Positions 1 to 11,661 of a DNA stretch of 64,000 nucleotides are shown piece after piece. This DNA is from Corinectria fuckeliana (taxonomy: Eukaryota > Ascomycota > Sordariomycetes > Hypocreales > Nectriaceae). How positions within the stretch are numbered: position 1 is the stretch's first letter; the number at the start of each line of letters is the position of its first letter. Both the position numbers and the translations under genes were made by a program. Under the pieces are notes generated by a model, which was given only the letters and a program-made list of their open reading frames with translations, had not been told where the DNA came from and searched no databases. The DNA lies in contig WPDH01000288.1 of the NCBI GenBank assembly GCA_019137255.1, positions 1 through 64,000 on the forward strand, written 5' to 3'.

Positions 1-2744
1 TTTAGCTATTTTACTATTTTACTAAGAGTTATAATAAGATCTAGGTTTTTTCTACTTTAGAGTTATATATTTTATAATTATAGTAAGTTACTTAAAAAGC
101 TATTTAACTTTTATATTTAAGGCCTCTAAGGTGGTTATTATACTATTAGATATATAATAAAAATAAACTGCTATTTTATTAGCTGTTTTTTACTAGTAGG
201 TTTTCTTCTAGTTAAATCTAAAGTTTAGCTTAAGAGTTATCTCTTTAAGAGTATTTATAATATAAATATACTAAGAGATATAATTAGACCCTTTTAGGTT
301 ATAATTAAGTCTTATATAAAAGGTATTAATAGGTTTAATAGCTTAGGCTAAGTCTAGAGTGCTATTATAATAGCCTTAAGCTAACCTAGTAACTATCTTA
401 TAAGAGGTAAGAAGGCTAATATAAAGTTATAATACTTCCTCTATAAGGCTATTACTATCTTAGTCTAAGTAGCTATAATAGTCTTAAAGCAGATAATAAA
501 AGTTAAAGTTACTAATAAGAAGTATATAATTATTTAGAGTAGTACTAGTAAGAGCTTATAATATAAGTAAGTTACCTCTACTATTTAAAAGATTATATAA
601 GATAATAATTTAATATTAGGTTTTTATAAAGGTAATACTAACTTAGTCTTTTTCTGCTTATAATATTTATAACTTAGGCTTATACTATTTATTTATATAA
701 ACTATTATATACTTATTATAATAGACTATATAGTAGTTATAATATCTTAGGCAGGCTAAAACTCTTATCTTAAGGTTCTTATTTAGTTTAAAAAGTATAA
801 TTATATTATATTTACTATAGACTTATAGTATAATATAAGTAAGGGTAGCTTAATAATTAGTATTTTAATATAGTACTAGTATTAATTAGTAGTCTAGAGA
901 GAGAATAATAATAGTAATAAGACTAAGATAATTATTAAAAAAGAGGATAATATATAAACAGCTTAGGTTTATATTAGGGCTAAGCTAGTAGATATTATAT
1001 ATAATCTATTTATTAAGCTAGAGGGCCTTTTAGGTTTTCTTAATAAGAACTATATAAGCTAGGCTAATAGTAAGAGTAGTAAGAGTAAGAGCTTTTAAGT
1101 TAGAGGTTTAGTTACTATATATTCTTAAAAGCAAAAAGGTCTATCTAAGTATTCTTTCTTAGTATAAGCCTAGTATAAGACTATAATAAGATAGTTATAG
1201 CTTTAAGCTAAGTATTTACCCTTATAGAGAATATAGTTTAAGAGGATCTCTTTATATTTAGTTAAGTATCTTTCTCTATTAGTATATATAATATCTTTAT
1301 AATATCTATAAGTTAGGGCTAATTTATAGTTTTAGGCTAGGTGTTTAAACTTAAAGTAGTTATAGTATTAGGTAGGTTAGAGCCTCTTATTAAAAGGCTT
1401 ATAATTATATAGTTATATATTAAGTAGTAGGCTATTATTATATAAGTAGTTAGCCTTTTTAATAAAACTAATATATAAAATAAGATTTATTTTTATATTA
1501 AGACTAAGTTAGCTAGTCTTTTACTTTTTAACTTAAAGGATCTTTAGTTAATTAGATTTATTAACTTTTTTAATAAGCTTATTAGTATTATTTAAAATAG
1601 ATATAAGTTAGATTCTCTTTACTATTACTATAAATATTAAAAGAGAGAGAGCTATATTATTACTAAAGGCTTTAATAATCTAATTTTTAGTATAAATAGC
1701 TTATATCTTATCTACTATATAAAATATAAAAATAGTATTACTACTTAGTAGCTTTCTTATTATAATAATACTAGAGTTACTATAAGCCTAGTTTACTATC
1801 TTAATAGTATCTTTTAGGGTTTAGCTATTAATATTAGAAGGTGTATTTCTTATTTAGATAATAACTTTATATTTAATATAGCTTTAGGTTATTTACTTTA
1901 TATTTTCTTAGTTTAGAGGTATTAGGTTTTATATTATAATTAATATATAAGAGGGTTAGCCTCTCTTATAATCTAAGAGTATAATAAGAGCTATATTAAT
2001 AATAAAGGTAAGAGCTATAGTAATATTTATAGTAATTTAGTCCTTAAGAGCTATTTTATAGTTATATATAATATCCTTCTTATATAAGATATAAGCCTAA
2101 TCTTACATATAGATATATAGGTTTAGATAATATACTAAACTTATTTAAGAGATATAATAAGAATGATTTTAGTAATAGTATTATATATTTTATTTTCTAG
2201 GTTATCTACTAGTATTCTACTTAGTTTTACAGTAGGTTTATTATTTTTACTTAGTATATACTAGCTAATTCTTATAAGAGGGTAATATTAACTTTAGTTA
2301 AGTTTACACACTCCTAAATTAATAGCTATTAGAAGCATATTAGTGCTATTACTACAGTCCTAATATACTATTATCCTTAGGGTAATATATATATAAGGAT
2401 TTAGATTCTAGTGTCAGAATGTATTTTAGAGGCAGGTTAGAGCTGTAGTGAGCAGAAACTAGGTGTGTAAGAGGAGATATATTATTAAATACCTTCTTAG
2501 AAGTATTATTAAAAGCTATAGTCTCTTAGTATATATCTTAGCTTATATACTTAAGTTTTATAGTTCTATTATTATTATCTAATTTTAAGTTACTTAAAAT
2601 ACTATTATTATATATTTAGATATTATCTTAAGGCTGCTTATCTTAGGATATTTTTAAACTAGATAAAATTACTAAAGTTATAATAACTACTTTAAATTAT
2701 TATATAAGTTAATATAGTAAAATACTAAATAAGAGCTATTAATA
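1..2744. mobile_element. RIP-degraded AT-rich transposon block
   Basis: The stretch is very AT-rich, dominated by TA, CTTA and TAAG words, and carries frequent TAA/TAG in all frames, so no open reading frame of note survives. From about 2490 to 2744 the minus strand aligns by eye with the leader and early gag region of the chromovirus at 14780-15060, so this part is the 5' internal region of a related, reverse-oriented element whose LTR follows at 2745-3127. Left of about 2490 I could not assign a family. A short patch near 2410-2480 is less AT-biased than its surroundings and may mark a junction with another element. The repeat extends off the left edge of the window. Confidence 0.7.
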
Positions 2745-3127
2745 TATAATAGTTAGGTTTAACCTAAAAGTATAAAATAAGTCTAAGATATAAAAGTATT
2801 TAAACTAGTAGTTTAAAATATTAGAGTAAGTAATATAAGTTATAGTTTAGTAATAGTAAGATAAGTAAATTTAATATAACTAAGTATATTAATAACTAGT
2901 AAGACTATCTTTATAAAAGTGCTAAGTAAGTATATATATATACTATAAGTATTAGTATAAGCTTACTAAGTAAGAGTAAGTCTAATCTTATAGCTTATTA
3001 TAAGTAAGTAAGCTAAATATATAAGCTTACTTATATAAGGTGAGTTTAGGATTTATATTAGGTGAAAAAGTGGGTATATTACAGTTTTGCTAGTTATAAC
3101 TGCCTAGTCTTAACCTAGGCTGTGACA
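2745..3127 (-). repeat. Ty3/gypsy LTR, reverse orientation
   Basis: On the minus strand this region starts with TGTCACAG at 3127 and ends with a RIP-altered CTATTATA at 2745. It matches the 414-bp LTR at 14366-14779 over its 3' half (2745-2900) and at its 5' tip (about 3100-3127). The middle differs, carrying its own AAGCTTACT/AGTAAG repeats instead of the roughly 30-bp repeats of the intact LTR, so it looks like another subfamily. It is the 5' LTR of an element running leftward. The base context changes sharply from AT-rich to genic just to the right, so 3127 is the outer edge of the insertion. Confidence 0.65.
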
Positions 3128-3327
3128 CTTTGTAGTAACTACATCCTAGAGTTAAGTGTGCTAGATTTAACATGATTCTACAGTAAGATTATTTCTTTCT
3201 TAAAACAGCATGCCTCTCTGTATAGTTGCGAACTTCTACGAACTTCTTCTCTTCTCTTCTCATCGTCACACCCAGTACCTCCCTCCTTCTACTCTCCTCG
3301 TATCTTTGCTATACCTGCAAGCCCACC

Positions 3328-5299
3328 ATGTCAGCGAAGCCCACCCTTTTCATGACCCCTCAGGAGTCCGAGCGCGTGCGAAAGACGGTTCAGGACCAGA
3401 TGCGGAAGCGTCAGGAGACAGTTAGCCAGCAATGGGAGCCCAACGACCCAAAAGCCCTGATCCAGCAGGCAATTTCAGTGTCTCTAATGCAAGACCTTTC
3501 TTTCGCAACCTTTGGACTTGGAATGCCGAAGAAGTCAAAGGATACAATGGTAGCCTATGCGGTCGGCCGTTCGTATCTCCCTTGTACAGCTAGTCTGCAG
3601 GATTTGCAGTCCATGTCAATCTCCGATCTTCGGATGGAAACGCATCATCGTGGGCGCGTGCTCTCTTTGCGTCGCGTATATCCGGCCGCCGAGTTGGAAT
3701 CGTCGTCTTGGGCGGTTGTTCCAAGGAGATTTCTTAGACGAGGTGGAGCGGATAGAGATGTTCTTGCACAAATCGAGACATGGCAAAGACATCTTGGATA
3801 TGTGCTCCGAGCTTCTCGTCAAGGAGCCGTATTTCACCCTCAACAACCAGGGACAGTGCACAATCAGGATTGATCATCCATCGGATCTTGTTATTTCCGC
3901 TCTCAGCGACGATCCAGAGTCATGGAGACACCGACAAGAGGGCAGCTTACCTCGCGAAGAAATGTCCCCCAGGAGATGCAAGGAGCAAGGCAATGCCGCC
4001 CTTCAAAAGCAAGACCTCGCAAGAGCCCACGCCTATTAGACCGAAGGACTTCTGTCTCTTTCCATGTACGACAAGGCAGACGAATCGTTGACCAAGGACC
4101 TCCATCGCAACCGTTCTCACGTCAACCTCCTCCTTCAACGCTTCGACGAGGCAGAGACCGACGCACTCTCATCTCTCACGGGCTGCCAAAACCAGGAACA
4201 TAGAACCTTGGACGCAAAGGCTTACTACCGTGCTGGCCTCGCGGCATACGCTCTCGGCGAGTTCAGCGACGCCAAGATCCACCTTGAAGCACAGATGAAG
4301 CTTCAGCCCGGGTCCCAGCATGCAAAGTTCAACCTCAGGCGAACCGAGTCCCGGCTTCAGGAACAAGCCACCGCGGCGTACAATTTGACCAAGGCCGTTG
4401 GCAGCTTGTCCATGAACAAAGGACGTCCAGACGTCGCGAGCTTCAACGGCCCCACGGAGGTCAGGACAAGCCCAGGAGCAGGTCGCGGCCTGTTTGCGAC
4501 GCGCGATTTCCGGCCAGACGACATCATCATGAGCGAGAGAGCTTTCTGCGTCGTGTGGGGGTACGAGCCGGATGCATTCAGCACTTTGACGTGTGACGTC
4601 CGAGACGACGCCGCCATTAGAGTGTTCCCGGCCGGGTTGCACAAGGCGGTGGTGCAGAAGCTCATGAACAATCCCTCACAGGTTGAGAAGGTGCTGAATC
4701 TCTTCAGCGACTATGCAGGCCTCGGAAACAAGCTGGTCGAGCGTGACGGAAGCCCTGTGATCGACACGTTCCAGATCCACGACATCATCCAGCGCAACGC
4801 GTTCGGTCCGGGCCAGCAGACGGAAGACGAAGACATCAGCAATGCCAGCACGGGGCTCTGGATCCGGGCGTCGTACATCAACCATTCCTGCGTGGCGAAC
4901 ACCAAGAAGGATTACGTGGGCGATCTTATGGTTCTGCGTGCCACTCGTGTCATATCTGAAGGCGAGGAAATCACACATGCCTACGACGTGTCGAGCGACT
5001 ACGACGCGAGGACTGCTTCGCTCCAGCGGACGTGGGACTTTAAATGCCGGTGCGCGCTATGTGCCGCGGAAGAGGTGGACGGTCCAGTTGTGCGAAGCAT
5101 GCGGCGGGAGCTGGAAGACAAAGCGAATGTTTTGATGGAAGGGCAGAATGCGTCAGGGGCGAGTAGGATTTTGGTGAGCAAGGCCAAGCGCCTGCGCCAG
5201 TCTCTTGTTGATACGTATGATAAGAAGAGATACAGAGGTCTGCCTCGTCGAGCGCTTTTCGGGATTGAGAAGTGGCTTCAGGCAGCAACTAGCGGGTAG
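3328..5299 (+). pseudogene. SET domain and TPR protein, disrupted
   Basis: The product resembles the fungal SET-TPR (SMYD-like) lysine methyltransferase family. ATG 3328 sits in a good CCACC context. The N-terminal part contains the family-typical METHHRGRVLSLR stretch, read in frame 1. After WAVV (3709-3720) the family sequence continues only in frame 2 (QGDFLDEVER), so there is a 1-2 nt frameshift near 3721. A TPR-like segment follows (CKEQGNAALQ) and is cut by an in-frame TAG at 4037-4039, after which TEGLLSL continues. From 4064 the frame is open: TPR (KAYYRAGLAAYALGEF), then SET motifs GAGRGLFATRDF, the cofactor/substrate motif SYINHSC and GEEITHAYD, and a post-SET CRCALC cluster. The end at 5299 may be slightly short for the family. 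An intron cannot explain the shift because no splice-sized gap exists there. Translation from 3328 would give only an N-terminal fragment. Confidence 0.8.
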
Positions 5300-5776
5300 T
5301 TTATCTGATAGTAAGGAATGTTCATGAGAAGGAGTATCTTCGTCCCGGGGGTTGAAAGCTACGACGTTGTACGCGACTAGATTCCCTCTAGACCCTATTC
5401 CAATGAAGCGAATCTTCGAGCCTATCACCATCTACAGTGTAAGATAGCTTATACCAAATGCGTTCGCCTGCATTCAGTTTGCTCACATGCTCGGTATTTG
5501 TGTGCAGCGCGGGGTCAGTCAAAGTCCGGTGAAGAATACCACCTTGCATGAGGGGTCGTTATCAATGACATCAACGACTCTGAACCGAGTGTCTCAATGA
5601 TGCGGCCGACCAAGACACAAAGACATTTATGTGAGACTCGTGGCTTTGGCCGTGTAACTGTCTCTCCTTCGTGTCGCTACATGTTATCCGCCATCCACTT
5701 ATTTCACACTCTTAGACGGACACTCCCGTGCAGGCCATTGAAATTCCAAGCCAAGGTCCAAGACAAGGCCCCAGCA
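5300..5776. other. Intergenic, SET-TPR to MFS
   Basis: No gene is seen. It holds the 3' flank of the SET-TPR gene and the presumed promoter and 5' leader of the MFS gene, which is CT-rich just upstream of the start codon. No clear TATA box or other motif could be assigned. Confidence 0.5.
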
Positions 5777-7631
5777 ATGTCAAATGAAATGTCCAGCACA
5801 AAGCCCGACGATCCTGCCGCCGCGTCCGATCTAGAAGAGCGCTCGACGGCCGCCGACCTGAACGGTCTGACCTTGTACGAGCAAAAGTGCGTCCTGGTCA
5901 ACCGCGAGATCAACACCCAAGGCATGGGGAGATACCAGTGGTATATCTGGGGTTTGTGCGGCTTCGGATACATGCTGGACCTGCTCTGGGCCCAGGCTTT
6001 TGGGCTGGTCCTCAGTCCCCTGCAGCAGGAGCTCGGATTCGGCAACGATGAGTCTGGGAACATCTCTACCAGCTTCAACGCTGGCTTGACGGCCGGGGCT
6101 TTTATCTGGGGGTTTTTGGCGGACATGATCGGTACAGTGCTCTTGGCTTGATTCGAGTATCCATCCTGGCCTCGTGTGCCGTGCGCAAGGCTGGCTGGAT
6201 CAATGTAACTTACCGTTGCCAGGTCGTCGTTGGGCTTTCAACCTGACCTGCCTCATCTCGTCTGTGTTTGGACTGTGTCTAGGGGCATCTAACAGCTACA
6301 ACACCTTTCTCGTATTGACTGCCTTTGTTGGCCTTGGCGTAGGGGGGAATGTCCCCATTGACACCACCATCACGCTCGAGTTCATCCCTCAGGTTTGAGA
6401 ATCCTGCGTTTGGAGCCTACCTGTGCTAACTCGGTATCCAGAACAAACGCTTTCTACTAGCCTGCCTCTCCGTCTTTCAGCCCATCGGCGTGGTCGTTTG
6501 TAGCGCTATCGCATTCGGCTTCATCCCGGTGTACTCATGCTCGCCCAACTTTTCCGAGGCCGATCCGCTCCCGTCATGCAAAAGCGTTGGACCAGAAACC
6601 GCTTGCTGTTCGCGTTCCTCCAACATGGGCTGGCGATATCTGCTCTTCACTCTTGGGGGAATCACCCTGCTAGTCTTCTTCCTACGCTTCTTCGTTTTCG
6701 ACTTCCGAGAAACCCCAAAGTTTCTGCTTTACCGTGGACGGGACGCTGAAGCAATCGCTACCCTCCAGCACATGGCCAGGACAAACGGGAGGCGATGCGG
6801 GATCACTGTCGAGATGTTCGAAGCTCTAGAGGAGCAAGTTTTCGACGAAAGCGACACGAGCGAGGCACCTGCACTAGGTAGCGACGCGAGGCAGCCCCAG
6901 CTAAGGTGGTCAGAAAAAGCCAAGGTTGAACTCGGCCGATACAGGATGCTCTTTGATGGCTTCCAGATGACGCGACTTACAATCTTGACCTGGCTCACCT
7001 ACATCATGGATTTCTGGGGCTTTACGGTAGCTGGTGGGTTACTGAAGGATGGAATGGTGTGTGTATAGACAACTGACATGTTCTCGCAGGATTCTACTTA
7101 CCACGCATCTTGGCTCTCAAGAACGGCTCCCAGTCTGTCAGCCTCTCGGCCACCTACGCCGCATACATCTACACATATGCTCCGGGAATTATCGGCGTCC
7201 TACTCGGCGCACTGATGTATCGCGTCCCTTCCATCGGGCGCAAATGGACCATGTCAGTATCAGCCGGGCTCATGGGAACTTCAATATTCCTCTTCTCCAT
7301 GGTGGACACGCGCGCCAAGAACGAGGGCTTCTTCACGCTGGAGTACTTCTTTCAGTCCATGTTCAACGCCGTGCTCTACGGCTGGACGCCCGAAGCCTTC
7401 CCGGCGCCGGTCCGGGCCACGGCCTGTGGCGTTGCGAGCTTTTGGGGCCGGCTGTTTGGCATCGTCAGCCCGCTCATTGCGCAGCATCTGTACGGCCGCT
7501 CGGCTGGCGAGGGTGGAGAGGGGGATGTGAATAGTGTGCTGTATCTGGCTGGTGGTGTTACGTTTGGTTGTGTCATCACTACGGCGCTCTTGCCATCGAG
7601 TCTGATAGAGACCAAAGATGAGCGCTCGTAA
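5777..7631 (+). CDS. MFS transporter, SV2/sugar-transporter-like
   Basis: This is an integral membrane transporter of the major facilitator superfamily. Four exons join into an open frame of 552 residues: 5777-6131, 6223-6392, 6442-7033 and 7090-7631. The three introns (91, 49 and 56 nt) are all GT-AG; the second has a CTAAC branch site. After a polar N-terminus there are about 12 hydrophobic segments, including GAFIWGFLADMIGRRWAFN, which is the classical loop 2-3 MFS motif with D and RR residues, and later YAPGIIGVLLGALMY. A large hydrophilic central loop (residues about 280-350, ending in a charged stretch around LRWSEKAK) resembles organic-cation/SV2-type fungal permeases. The start was chosen at the first ATG that leaves a normal cytosolic tail; a more upstream in-frame ATG at 5597 is less likely. 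The substrate is unknown. Confidence 0.88.
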
Positions 7632-8059
7632 GAAGCGCTGGACTGGGCTTGGCGTATTGATTGGCCAGCGGCCACTTGAGTAGGAGCAGATGCAAATGGC
7701 GAGAAAGGCGGGGGTGGACTGAAATAGTTGCTGTAGACGCAGCAAGTAGACATTCCATTCGCGATCAGATAGTGCCTTCATCATCTGTACACTATTCTCT
7801 AGCATGCGTCTGTTACTCCAGGAGCCCGGGCAACGATTAGATGCAACAAATATGGCAAGAATAAGTGGCTTCCAAAATCTCCCGAGGCTTTCTTATTCCC
7901 CATTACTAGATGCTATCTTTTAATTCTTGATTTATTCTTATCTAAAAGCCTGCCGTCTCAACTGCCCGTACCACCAATGACTATTGTCTTTCTTCATCGG
8001 CAATCACTAGGAGCCACCATCCTAATCGCCAAAACTTTGCAGTACGCTTCAGTTGCCCT

Positions 8060-8797
8060 TCAAACATCGGGCTCTACCTCATCCACCGTAGGTACTCGGT
8101 TTAGTTTAACCTCAAAAAATGCCGAGATGGCTTGCACCGCATCCCATATCACCTGCACATCGCTCTTGGAAACGCCGAGTCGCCGTGTACTGCGGATATG
8201 CCAATGTGTCTCCAACCGCAGATTCTGGCTCATGATGGCAGGCAGCACAACAAGCTGCGTCTCAACGTCGTCGAGGACCTGTCGGTCGGACAGATACAGG
8301 CCGTACGTGATCTCAGACGACAGCCAAGCGAAGTCCTTGTGCGCGTCGAAAAGGCCAATGGTGTCTGTGGCGTTTCGCGTGTAGACCTGGCGAAACCAAC
8401 CTATCCCCCGCTCGTGGTTCGCTTCATCCGCCTGCCAACCCTCCCGTGTGGTGCTGAGATCCCGGTCCTCGGGCCGTTCCACGCGGCTGATTGCCAGGAT
8501 GGCCTCGATCGGCTTGCACACGCCTACCAGACAAACGGTCTTAACTAGGACCTCTCGTAGCCGCCGGACGAGTTCCTGCCGCTCCTCTGAGTGCTGAAAC
8601 TCGGGCTTGTTGACGAGGTAGAGGTAGAGATCCTTGGAGGCCTCGGGGTCGGAGCTCGCGGCGAGGCAGGCAATGACGAGGATGTACCAGCGATTGTCGC
8701 CTAATTCCGTGCTCTTGAACCTTTCTTCAATATCCTTGAACAGCTCGCACAGTTTTTGGTCTGGGACCGACTCCGAGTTAGGTTGAGAAGTCGCCAT
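8060..8797 (-). CDS. AhpD/carboxymuconolactone decarboxylase-like protein
   Basis: This is a single-exon gene of 245 residues, fully open from ATG 8797. It is rich in helices and lacks a signal peptide or membrane segment, so the product is probably cytosolic. The middle segment LREVLVKTVCLVGVCKPIEA followed by a polar helix is like the AhpD-like fold seen in many fungal proteins of this size. However, the redox CxxC motif of true AhpD peroxidases is absent, so peroxidase activity is doubtful. The later segment GLFDAHKDFAWLSSEITYG is also typical of the fungal group. Neighbours give no functional hint: the MFS gene ends 429 bp away and converges with it. The family call is inferred from resemblance, with no search behind it. 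Confidence 0.72.
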   Translation of the reverse strand: MATSQPNSESVPDQKLCELFKDIEERFKSTELGDNRWYILVIACLAASSDPEASKDLYLYLVNKPEFQHSEERQELVRRLREVLVKTVCLVGVCKPIEAILAISRVERPEDRDLSTTREGWQADEANHERGIGWFRQVYTRNATDTIGLFDAHKDFAWLSSEITYGLYLSDRQVLDDVETQLVVLPAIMSQNLRLETHWHIRSTRRLGVSKSDVQVIWDAVQAISAFFEVKLNRVPTVDEVEPDV

Positions 8798-9637
8798 AGT
8801 GATATATCGGCCCAGTATCCAAGAAAGTTGCAGTCGTAAGCAGAGTGTTGCAAGAGGGAATGTCTTGAGTCATTTTCGCTTACTGTTTTGTATGACGTCT
8901 TGAGTCTGGGGATAAAATATCTTCCGCACGTTGGCTTACGCTTGCTGTGCATTGGGTTTGCATCTCGAATAGTCGACTCCATCCTCAACTCCAAAACCAG
9001 ATGCCCCGGCACACTTTTTAGCATCCATCTATCACTCTTCGATCCGATAATGAAAGGCTTTTCAAACACAAGTCTTGTCAATGTGTAGCAATCTAAGTAA
9101 TAGTCCATAGCACTTGCACACACTGTACTCTCTAGTCGCCTAGGTCTGAGGAATGGAAACTATGCATCGCACTGTATTGTGACGCCGTGTCGCTGAATCT
9201 CTGCAAGCGAGAACATATATCTAGAGTAGCCCTATAGTTGGCCATTGTTGAGAACGGGCTCACCTTTTACACCGTAGCGTGCTAGGTTTCAAATGATCCA
9301 GCTTTAGATTGAGCAATACTCTAGATTTAGGATTACGTGACCATCATCGTCTATATCTTCTTGCTTACGACTTACTGCATATATGCTAAGAGACGTCTTC
9401 CGGCCCTCCGAGGACTCGCCACCTAATTTGAGCCCACTGCATCATCGACCCGGACTCGAGCCTTGAGATGACCAGGATGTGTGGCATGATTTTCAGAACA
9501 CCTTTCGACAAGAGCTAGCTACCTTTTCACACCTATATTCCTATAGTGTGCAGGGGGTCAAAAGTTGTTGGAGGTGTCGTTATGAGCCATGAAGAGTCAT
9601 AAGATTTCCGGCTACACGAGATTCAAGAGCTGATATA
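8798..9637. other. Intergenic, no gene seen
   Basis: It contains the upstream region of the AhpD-like gene and ordinary unique sequence. Short open frames here lack coding character, and no RNA gene or repeat was recognised. Confidence 0.4.
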
Positions 9638-9689
9638 ATGTTGAGAAAGCCACGTATCAATCGGCATCTAGCGGCAACCCGAATGTTAC

Positions 9690-9941
9690 GTGGGATCGAT
9701 CGTATTTGCTCGGCGGGACCTGCTTCAGGCCATTCATTCCCTCATCCGGTGGCCAGACTGGCTTCGGAGCATTCTGAGCTGGTGCCGCGTGGAGAAGATC
9801 TTCGGGCTCACCCCGCTAAGCCCCAGTCTAGAATTGATCAGCCAGCATTTCCTGGCAACTGGGCAGTGGAACTTCGTAACAGCGCTGAGGGAATCAAGTG
9901 CTTACTGCGTCAGCGAGCACATGCCCAACGAGCGTCACTGA
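9690..9941 (+). pseudogene. Unidentified gene fragment
   Basis: About 80 codons in one frame with balanced, G/C-ending codon use read as protein-like: RWPDWLRSILSW in the first half and ATGQWNFVTALRE in the second, ending at TGA 9939-9941. The first segment faintly recalls the helix region of fungal cytochrome P450s, but nothing in the second half supports that and there is no heme-binding motif. No ATG opens this frame; the overlapping ATG frame at 9638 looks non-coding. It is best read as an isolated exon or gene relic with unknown function. Confidence 0.25.
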
Positions 9942-10056
9942 ATTAGCTTAAGTGGGTAGGCGTCAGATGCGTTGTGCTCTATAATTAGATGGATGAAAAG
10001 AATACGAGGTCTTTGGGACGTTGGAGGGAGGCAATGTTTGGATGTTATTGAAGTGT

Positions 10057-10063
10057 TATATAA
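10057..10063 (+). promoter_or_regulatory. TATA-like box of the small secreted protein gene
   Basis: TTATATAA-type sequence about 111 bp before the start codon at 10174, followed by a CA/CT-rich leader typical of highly expressed fungal genes. The assignment rests on position and sequence only. Confidence 0.4.
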
Positions 10064-10173
10064 CAGCGCATCTAATTTTGAGAGTTTGCTTTCCATTCTA
10101 CTCACTCCATCAACAACACAGCATCATTCAAGAATACCACCTCTATATCTCCATCACCACCACCATCTTCAAC

Positions 10174-10587
10174 ATGCACTTCACTACCATCATCGCGACT
10201 CTTGCCGCAACCCTTGCATCCACAGCAACGGCTCTGCCATCATTCCAAAATATTCAGCGAGACTCCGCCGTCGCAGTCGCAAACGTCATCGCCATCAACA
10301 AGCCCATCAGTGGCAGCCATAGCCAAACCCCCGTCAAGATCCCCTTTGGCAAACTCACACACGTCAAGGATCTCACCATCACTGAGCTCCAGCTCAAGGG
10401 CGTCACCGTCACCGTCCCCGGGGTTGCGGCTCCGGACGCCAGCGAGGTTACGTGCCAAATGTACAAGGACCAGTATGGCGTGCAGCCTGGCAGTGCCGAG
10501 TTCACCAAGGCGACCCCTGCGCTGATCAGCACCAACTCTGTTGAGTTTGGCTGGGTCTTGTGTTATGTCAACGTCGACTCTGCTTGA
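10174..10587 (+). CDS. Small secreted protein, effector-like
   Basis: The single-exon frame encodes 137 residues. The start MHFTTIIATLAATLASTATA is a clear signal peptide with a hydrophobic core and an A-x-A type cleavage site near residues 18-20. The mature part, about 117 residues, is enriched in valine and threonine (LKGVTVTVPG) and has only two cysteines, one in VTCQMYKDQ and one in WVLCYVNVD near the C-terminus, which could pair. The small size, secretion signal and location between RIP-affected blocks fit the general profile of fungal secreted or effector-like proteins, but no named family is recognised. The start was chosen because it alone begins the signal peptide; upstream in-frame codons from 10021 are leader. 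A TATA-like box precedes it. Confidence 0.72.
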   Translation: MHFTTIIATLAATLASTATALPSFQNIQRDSAVAVANVIAINKPISGSHSQTPVKIPFGKLTHVKDLTITELQLKGVTVTVPGVAAPDASEVTCQMYKDQYGVQPGSAEFTKATPALISTNSVEFGWVLCYVNVDSA

Positions 10588-11465
10588 GAGTGCTTGAGCT
10601 TGTTGGTTTGTGGATATTGGTCCCTCGCTGTTGTCAGCCGGCAGGATTGTCTTGCACTCTTTTGGTTTATGAAAATGATTTTCTATGGGACTTGGTCAAT
10701 ATGACTGCATCACGCTCTTTACCAATAGATTTACTATATTGTCTTCCTGATTCGGCACTCGTTTCCTAGCCCCAACGCTCCTTACTTGCTCTGAATTCTG
10801 TTGAAATCTGTCTATTCAATGTGAGTAGCTGCATGACGTCGTACTGTGATTGTTACAAAGCCCAAGTCTGGACCCTTGTCATTGTAAGGTGCCGATGGGA
10901 AATCTGGAGCAGACTACCTACTTCAACTAGGCAAGGAGCCAAAATCCTGTTATCTCCCTTCAGACTGGCTGTTTTCTCTTCTACCCTCTCCCACTTCACC
11001 AATCTGTTCTGTGGTAAAGTTAACATACTAAGTCCCTATTTGCGGTGTAAGTACAGAACCGAAATCCACAGTGCTGCTGTTCGGGCCGAACCTTTAGCTC
11101 GCCATGCCTTGCAGAAATCAAGACCATTCTCAATTAGAGGCCGTTGCTTAGCGTAGGCCGCTGTTTAGTCTTCTCGCTAAAAGAGAGCTGCTGGCGTCCA
11201 GCATTAGGCCTGGCCCTGCTAGCTAGATGATTACTGCCAACTGACCAGTTGTGGTAATATATAGCCTGAGTACATCCAGAGCGCACGTAGCATGTGGCTC
11301 ATGTCAGATCTTATTGATCTCCGCCGCATGGTATTTCATCCCACAGAAAGAAGGGTTGAATGATCTGGCAGTATGTCTAGTAGCTTGGTTCTGGGTAGTG
11401 TCGGACATCGAGCAATAATAAAGTGGTTGGCCGTCGATATAAACGAGGCTATCGCCACGACAAGC
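10588..11465. other. Intergenic, no gene seen
   Basis: Unique sequence between the secreted-protein gene and the 5S rRNA pair. Short open frames do not look coding. No repeat or RNA gene was recognised. Confidence 0.4.
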
Positions 11466-11584
11466 ACATACGACCATACCCACTAGAAAATACGGGATCC
11501 CGTCTGCTCTCCCTTAGTCAAGCTAGTGAGGGGCGAACTAGTACTCGGGTCGGTGACGACCGGGGAATCCTCGCTGTTGTATGT
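11466..11584 (+). rRNA. 5S rRNA gene, copy 1
   Basis: The 119-nt unit starts ACATACGACCATA and ends TGTTGTATGT, whose ends pair as helix I, as in filamentous-ascomycete 5S rRNA. The internal promoter region reads AGTACTCGGGTCGGTGACGA. A T-rich stretch directly after 11584 (CCTTTTTATCTTTTTG) fits RNA polymerase III termination. Helix II reads CCCACTAG opposite CTAGTG-A-GGG and is paired with one bulged A. This stem differs in sequence from copy 2 but keeps its pairing, so the copy appears selected for structure and not degraded by random mutation. Confidence 0.85.
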
Positions 11585-11661
11585 CCTTTTTATCTTTTTG
11601 ATAGCCTTCAAGCTGTGTGATCATGATGCCCTCATGAACTCCACCATCGCCCTAATCCCCC

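Noticed and set aside
5776..7631. Reading the MFS gene as broken because its pieces fall in different frames
   Set aside because: Canonical GT-AG introns at 6132-6222, 6393-6441 and 7034-7089 join all pieces into one frame.
9638..9946. ATG-initiated frame overlapping the 9690 fragment
   Set aside because: Its composition is Arg/Pro/Ala noise, while the overlapping frame has more protein-like hydrophobic periodicity.
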